NCBI GenBank assembly: GCA_030524705.1
Contig: JAUNGD010000003.1
Coordinates: 1 to 64,000 of the forward strand
DNA from: Lachnospiraceae bacterium
GTDB taxonomy: Bacteria > Bacillota > Clostridia > Lachnospirales > Lachnospiraceae
Length of the DNA stretch: 64,000 nt
Direction: 5' to 3'
Shown piece after piece: positions 61,847-64,000 of the stretch. How positions within the stretch are numbered: the stretch's first letter is position 1; each line of letters begins with the position of its first letter. Below the pieces are notes generated by a model. It was not told where the DNA came from, ran no database searches, and saw only the letters and a program-made list of their open reading frames with translations. The position numbers and the translations under genes are program-made.

Positions 61847-61882
61847 GGTGTTTTTCTACAAACAGGACACCATTTACACATA

Positions 61883-63673
61883 TCAGAAATCTGCATTTCC
61901 TTCCTCCAGAAGCTTTCGCAGATACCTTCCCACTACTCTGGAAAAGCTTTCAATATTTCTGATGTACGCAAAGTCCTTACCGAAGATTTTTTTCTCTGCC
62001 ATCAGATCCTTTTCCCTGCCGGTGAACACTCCCAGGACACATACTCCGCTGCTGCGCAGCCGTCGCACTTCAAAAGCCGTGTCCTTTACCGCATAATCTC
62101 CATAATATGGCTTTGGATTTCTGCTGTTCGGCCTGTTGACAATGATGTCATTCGGTTTTCCGTCACTCAGTACAATTAATATCTTCCCTTCTTCTCCCCG
62201 CTGGAGAAGAGAATCACCCGCCGCCCGTATTGCAAGGCCGTCGCGGTTGTTCGAGGAGGTCACAAAATCAAGGATCCGCAGATTATCCTCCCGGGGCGCA
62301 TCGTATTCCCGGAATCTCTGCAAGATCGTATAATCCCAGAAGCTGCAAAAGCTCATGATCCGGTGCGGAACATGATTGTTGCTGAGGGCTTCGCTGATAA
62401 TATAAGCCTGCAGAGCCACCTGACTCTGACGGTCGCGCTGTGAACCGCTGGCATCCATCAGAATATCCACAACAAACTCAGAATTATTTCTGCGGTTTGT
62501 TTTTACAAACAGCTTGCCAGGGTCTTCCTTTCGCCCCACCTTCCACAAAAGCCTGGGAACGATCGCTCCCGACCAGGCCATACTGTCCTCCGGCTCGCTC
62601 CGGCGGTTCAGGGAACGCTTCAATTCATCTGTCAGCTGCTCAATATTCCGCGCAAGCATATTGCGGCTGTTGCGGAACATGACCTTATTTTTTTCGGCAT
62701 GGCGCCGGGCATTGACAAACTGTGCATTCGTCAGAACCGGATTCTGCAGTATCCCGTCTGTCAGATAAAGGCTGCAGTCTACATGGGCGCCGCGGCACAA
62801 ACGCTGATTCAGCCGTTTCTGCTCCGTCTCAGATAGGTAAGAACGGCCATAGTTCAGCTCTATATAGGAATACATCTTTGCTGCGGCCTCTTCCGTAATT
62901 ACAACAATCTTCTGCTTCCCTTTCTGCTTTTTTTCTTCCTCCGCTTCGTCCTGCTCCTCGTTTAAAACCGTCACCTGACTGTTCACCTTATTCAGATACT
63001 GCTCCAGCATATCTTCTGTCATTTCCTCTTCCAGGAAATCACTCCAGTCAAATTCCTTCAGATCCTCCATGGTCACCTCCAGCACATGCTGAAGCTCCCC
63101 GTGTTTTCGCACAAAGCTCTTGTCAATCAGCGTATTGTACAGCTCGTCCGCCGTCCGAATGATATCCATGATATCCTCCGTATCTTCTAACGCCACAATT
63201 TTTTGAACGGCCTCTTCAATCATTTTTTCGCAATGCCAGTTTCCCATCAGATAGCCCCGGATCATGGCAATTTTGATCCTGCCCGGCAAAGAACCGCTCA
63301 TTCGGTGAAAGGACAGGTCCAGCAAATCAGAAAATGCTTTTTCCCTGAGCTCCCATACACCGGGACGCTCCTGCGCAATCCTTCGGTACACGGCAGCATC
63401 CACACAGAGCTGAGCCAGCTCTGTCAGGGGCTGCTCCTGGGCGCCGTAATATACCTTTTTCACCATATACATAGCCAGCTCATTCCGGTCAAAATACCGT
63501 GCAAAGGCTCCCTGCTTCACAGCATCGTACATCGAAATATATTTAGAACGGGAGTAGGACTCCATATCCAGCTTCGTATCGAGCTGATAATTTCCGCTGA
63601 CCGTCCACATCAGATTTCGTATTCTGTTTTCCGCCTCCAGCTGCAGTTCCTCGTCATCATATATCAGCTCCAC
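61883..63673 (-). CDS. VWA-domain protein, NorD/CobT-like
   Basis: 596 residues. Helical N-terminal half, an acidic linker near 235-255 (NEEQDEAEEEKKQKGKQK), then a VWA domain with MIDAS DASGSQ at 407-412 and IVLSDGKPND near 512. This arrangement is that of nitric oxide reductase activation proteins (NorD) and CobT-like chelatase partners, which work with a MoxR-class ATPase. Start is the GTG at 63673 with GGGAGG 11 bases upstream. The partner is presumably the gene cut by the right edge. Confidence 0.85.
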   Translation of the reverse strand: MELIYDDEELQLEAENRIRNLMWTVSGNYQLDTKLDMESYSRSKYISMYDAVKQGAFARYFDRNELAMYMVKKVYYGAQEQPLTELAQLCVDAAVYRRIAQERPGVWELREKAFSDLLDLSFHRMSGSLPGRIKIAMIRGYLMGNWHCEKMIEEAVQKIVALEDTEDIMDIIRTADELYNTLIDKSFVRKHGELQHVLEVTMEDLKEFDWSDFLEEEMTEDMLEQYLNKVNSQVTVLNEEQDEAEEEKKQKGKQKIVVITEEAAAKMYSYIELNYGRSYLSETEQKRLNQRLCRGAHVDCSLYLTDGILQNPVLTNAQFVNARRHAEKNKVMFRNSRNMLARNIEQLTDELKRSLNRRSEPEDSMAWSGAIVPRLLWKVGRKEDPGKLFVKTNRRNNSEFVVDILMDASGSQRDRQSQVALQAYIISEALSNNHVPHRIMSFCSFWDYTILQRFREYDAPREDNLRILDFVTSSNNRDGLAIRAAGDSLLQRGEEGKILIVLSDGKPNDIIVNRPNSRNPKPYYGDYAVKDTAFEVRRLRSSGVCVLGVFTGREKDLMAEKKIFGKDFAYIRNIESFSRVVGRYLRKLLEEGNADF

Positions 63674-63703
63674 AGTCCCGCATTCCTCCCTTCTCTTCCG
63701 TCA

Positions 63704-63840
63704 TCGTATATCCCCCGCAGCGCCGCACGTTGTTTTTCCTTGCTTTCTCCATACATCATCCGCAGCGCTGCACCTTGTCTTTCCCTGCCGCCGCCATAGC
63801 GGACTTGCTGCGCCGAACCTTGCTTTCCCGCTCCGTTCTT
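63704..63840 (-). repeat. Degenerate 45-bp tandem repeat upstream of the VWA gene
   Basis: Three units of about 45 bases on the minus strand, each with GGGAAAG(A/C)AAGGTKCRGCGC-like text followed by TGCGG or TCCGC and a TAT or TAC end. They start at the stop codon of the partial gene at the right edge. Confidence 0.55.
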
Positions 63841-64000
63841 TCATGCAAAAATATCCGCAGGCGTCCAGCTCGCCGGAATCCTCGTCATAACGATGTCCTC
63901 CACCAGCTCCCTCTCAAACAGGTCAAAGCTCTTATTCACAATTCCCATCCTGATAGCCAGCCGCGGCGCCAGGCCCGCCCGTACTGTCTTCAACGCCCCG
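63841..64000 (-). CDS. C-terminal fragment of a gene that continues past the right edge
   Basis: The minus strand has an open frame from the window edge to TGA 63841-63843, ending LFERELVEDIVMTRIPASWTP and ADIFA. It is 32 bases plus a repeat upstream of the VWA gene. I do not recognise the fragment; by analogy with NorQ/NorD pairs an AAA+ ATPase would be expected, but nothing in these 52 codons proves it. Confidence 0.5.
   Translation of the reverse strand, partial: GALKTVRAGLAPRLAIRMGIVNKSFDLFERELVEDIVMTRIPASWTPADIFA

Overview
The window reads as a chromosomal segment of a spore-forming Gram-positive bacterium of the class Clostridia, probably a gut Lachnospiraceae (Blautia/Ruminococcus-like). 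The reasons are the sporulation genes spoIIID and spoIIR, strong AGGAGG-type ribosome binding sites, sigma-A promoters with 17-base spacers, TPP and lysine riboswitches with intrinsic terminators, and a protein set typical of that family (nan genes with a RpiR regulator, orphan LarC, MATE pumps, Mrp/ApbC). The genus is inference. No rRNA, tRNA or CRISPR array was seen.

Layout. (1) Bases 1-8300 are an accessory island of small cargo genes (YjdF, DJ-1/PfpI, SAP-domain, DUF1697, GNAT, a TIR/deoxyribosyltransferase-like protein) among broken genes: a nuclease-like gene with an internal stop, two relaxase-like tails, an XRE regulator remnant and a truncated tyrosine integrase. It contains a 219-bp inverted-repeat element with an 8-bp target duplication. 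It ends at the 3' end of guaA, a known island insertion site, next to a holin-like type I toxin gene with a clear promoter. (2) 8.4-19.4 kb is housekeeping: guaA, trxA, larC, a deoxyinosine glycosylase, a thioesterase, sfsA, thiC with a TPP riboswitch, spoIIID, and a BlaI/M56-peptidase pair with three operators. (3) 19.6-25.4 kb has a MATE pump, a CoA-transferase and three small DNA-binding proteins. (4) 25.6-33.3 kb is a sialic acid locus: binding protein, two permeases, nanE, nanA and an SGNH esterase on the minus strand, with a divergent ROK kinase and RpiR regulator. (5) 33.3-44 kb holds SdpI/PH and PadR/HAAS genes, a SIS isomerase with a ribokinase, aroK, a second MATE pump, an alkyltransferase-like protein, an Rpn nuclease, dinB and ilvE. 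(6) 44-49 kb has a polysaccharide deacetylase and a MoxR ATPase/VWA/leucine-rich-repeat operon. (7) 49-52.5 kb is the dapA-dapB-lysC operon behind a lysine riboswitch. (8) 52.5-64 kb has a corrinoid adenosyltransferase, an OB-fold protein, typA, a carbonic anhydrase, a deleted MFS gene, a nitroreductase, rarD, spoIIR, uraA, an Mrp ATPase, a second VWA protein and a partial gene at the right edge.

How the genes work together. The nan locus imports a sialic acid, may de-O-acetylate it, cleaves it to N-acetylmannosamine, phosphorylates that and epimerises it to GlcNAc-6-P; the kinase and regulator are divergent from the rest. dapA, dapB and lysC make the first steps of lysine/diaminopimelate synthesis under lysine feedback. 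thiC makes the thiamine pyrimidine under TPP control. BlaI and the M56 peptidase form a sensor-repressor pair, but no beta-lactamase or penicillin-binding domain is present.

The most unusual signals are: (a) purine-rich, degenerate tandem repeats in many spacers between minus-strand genes, each with its own period, in two cases beginning inside the 3' end of the preceding gene; (b) three families of small dispersed palindromic repeats, one with perfect 16-bp inverted ends and an 8-bp target duplication; (c) the MoxR/VWA/LRR operon, with a second VWA system at the right edge, whose function I cannot assign.
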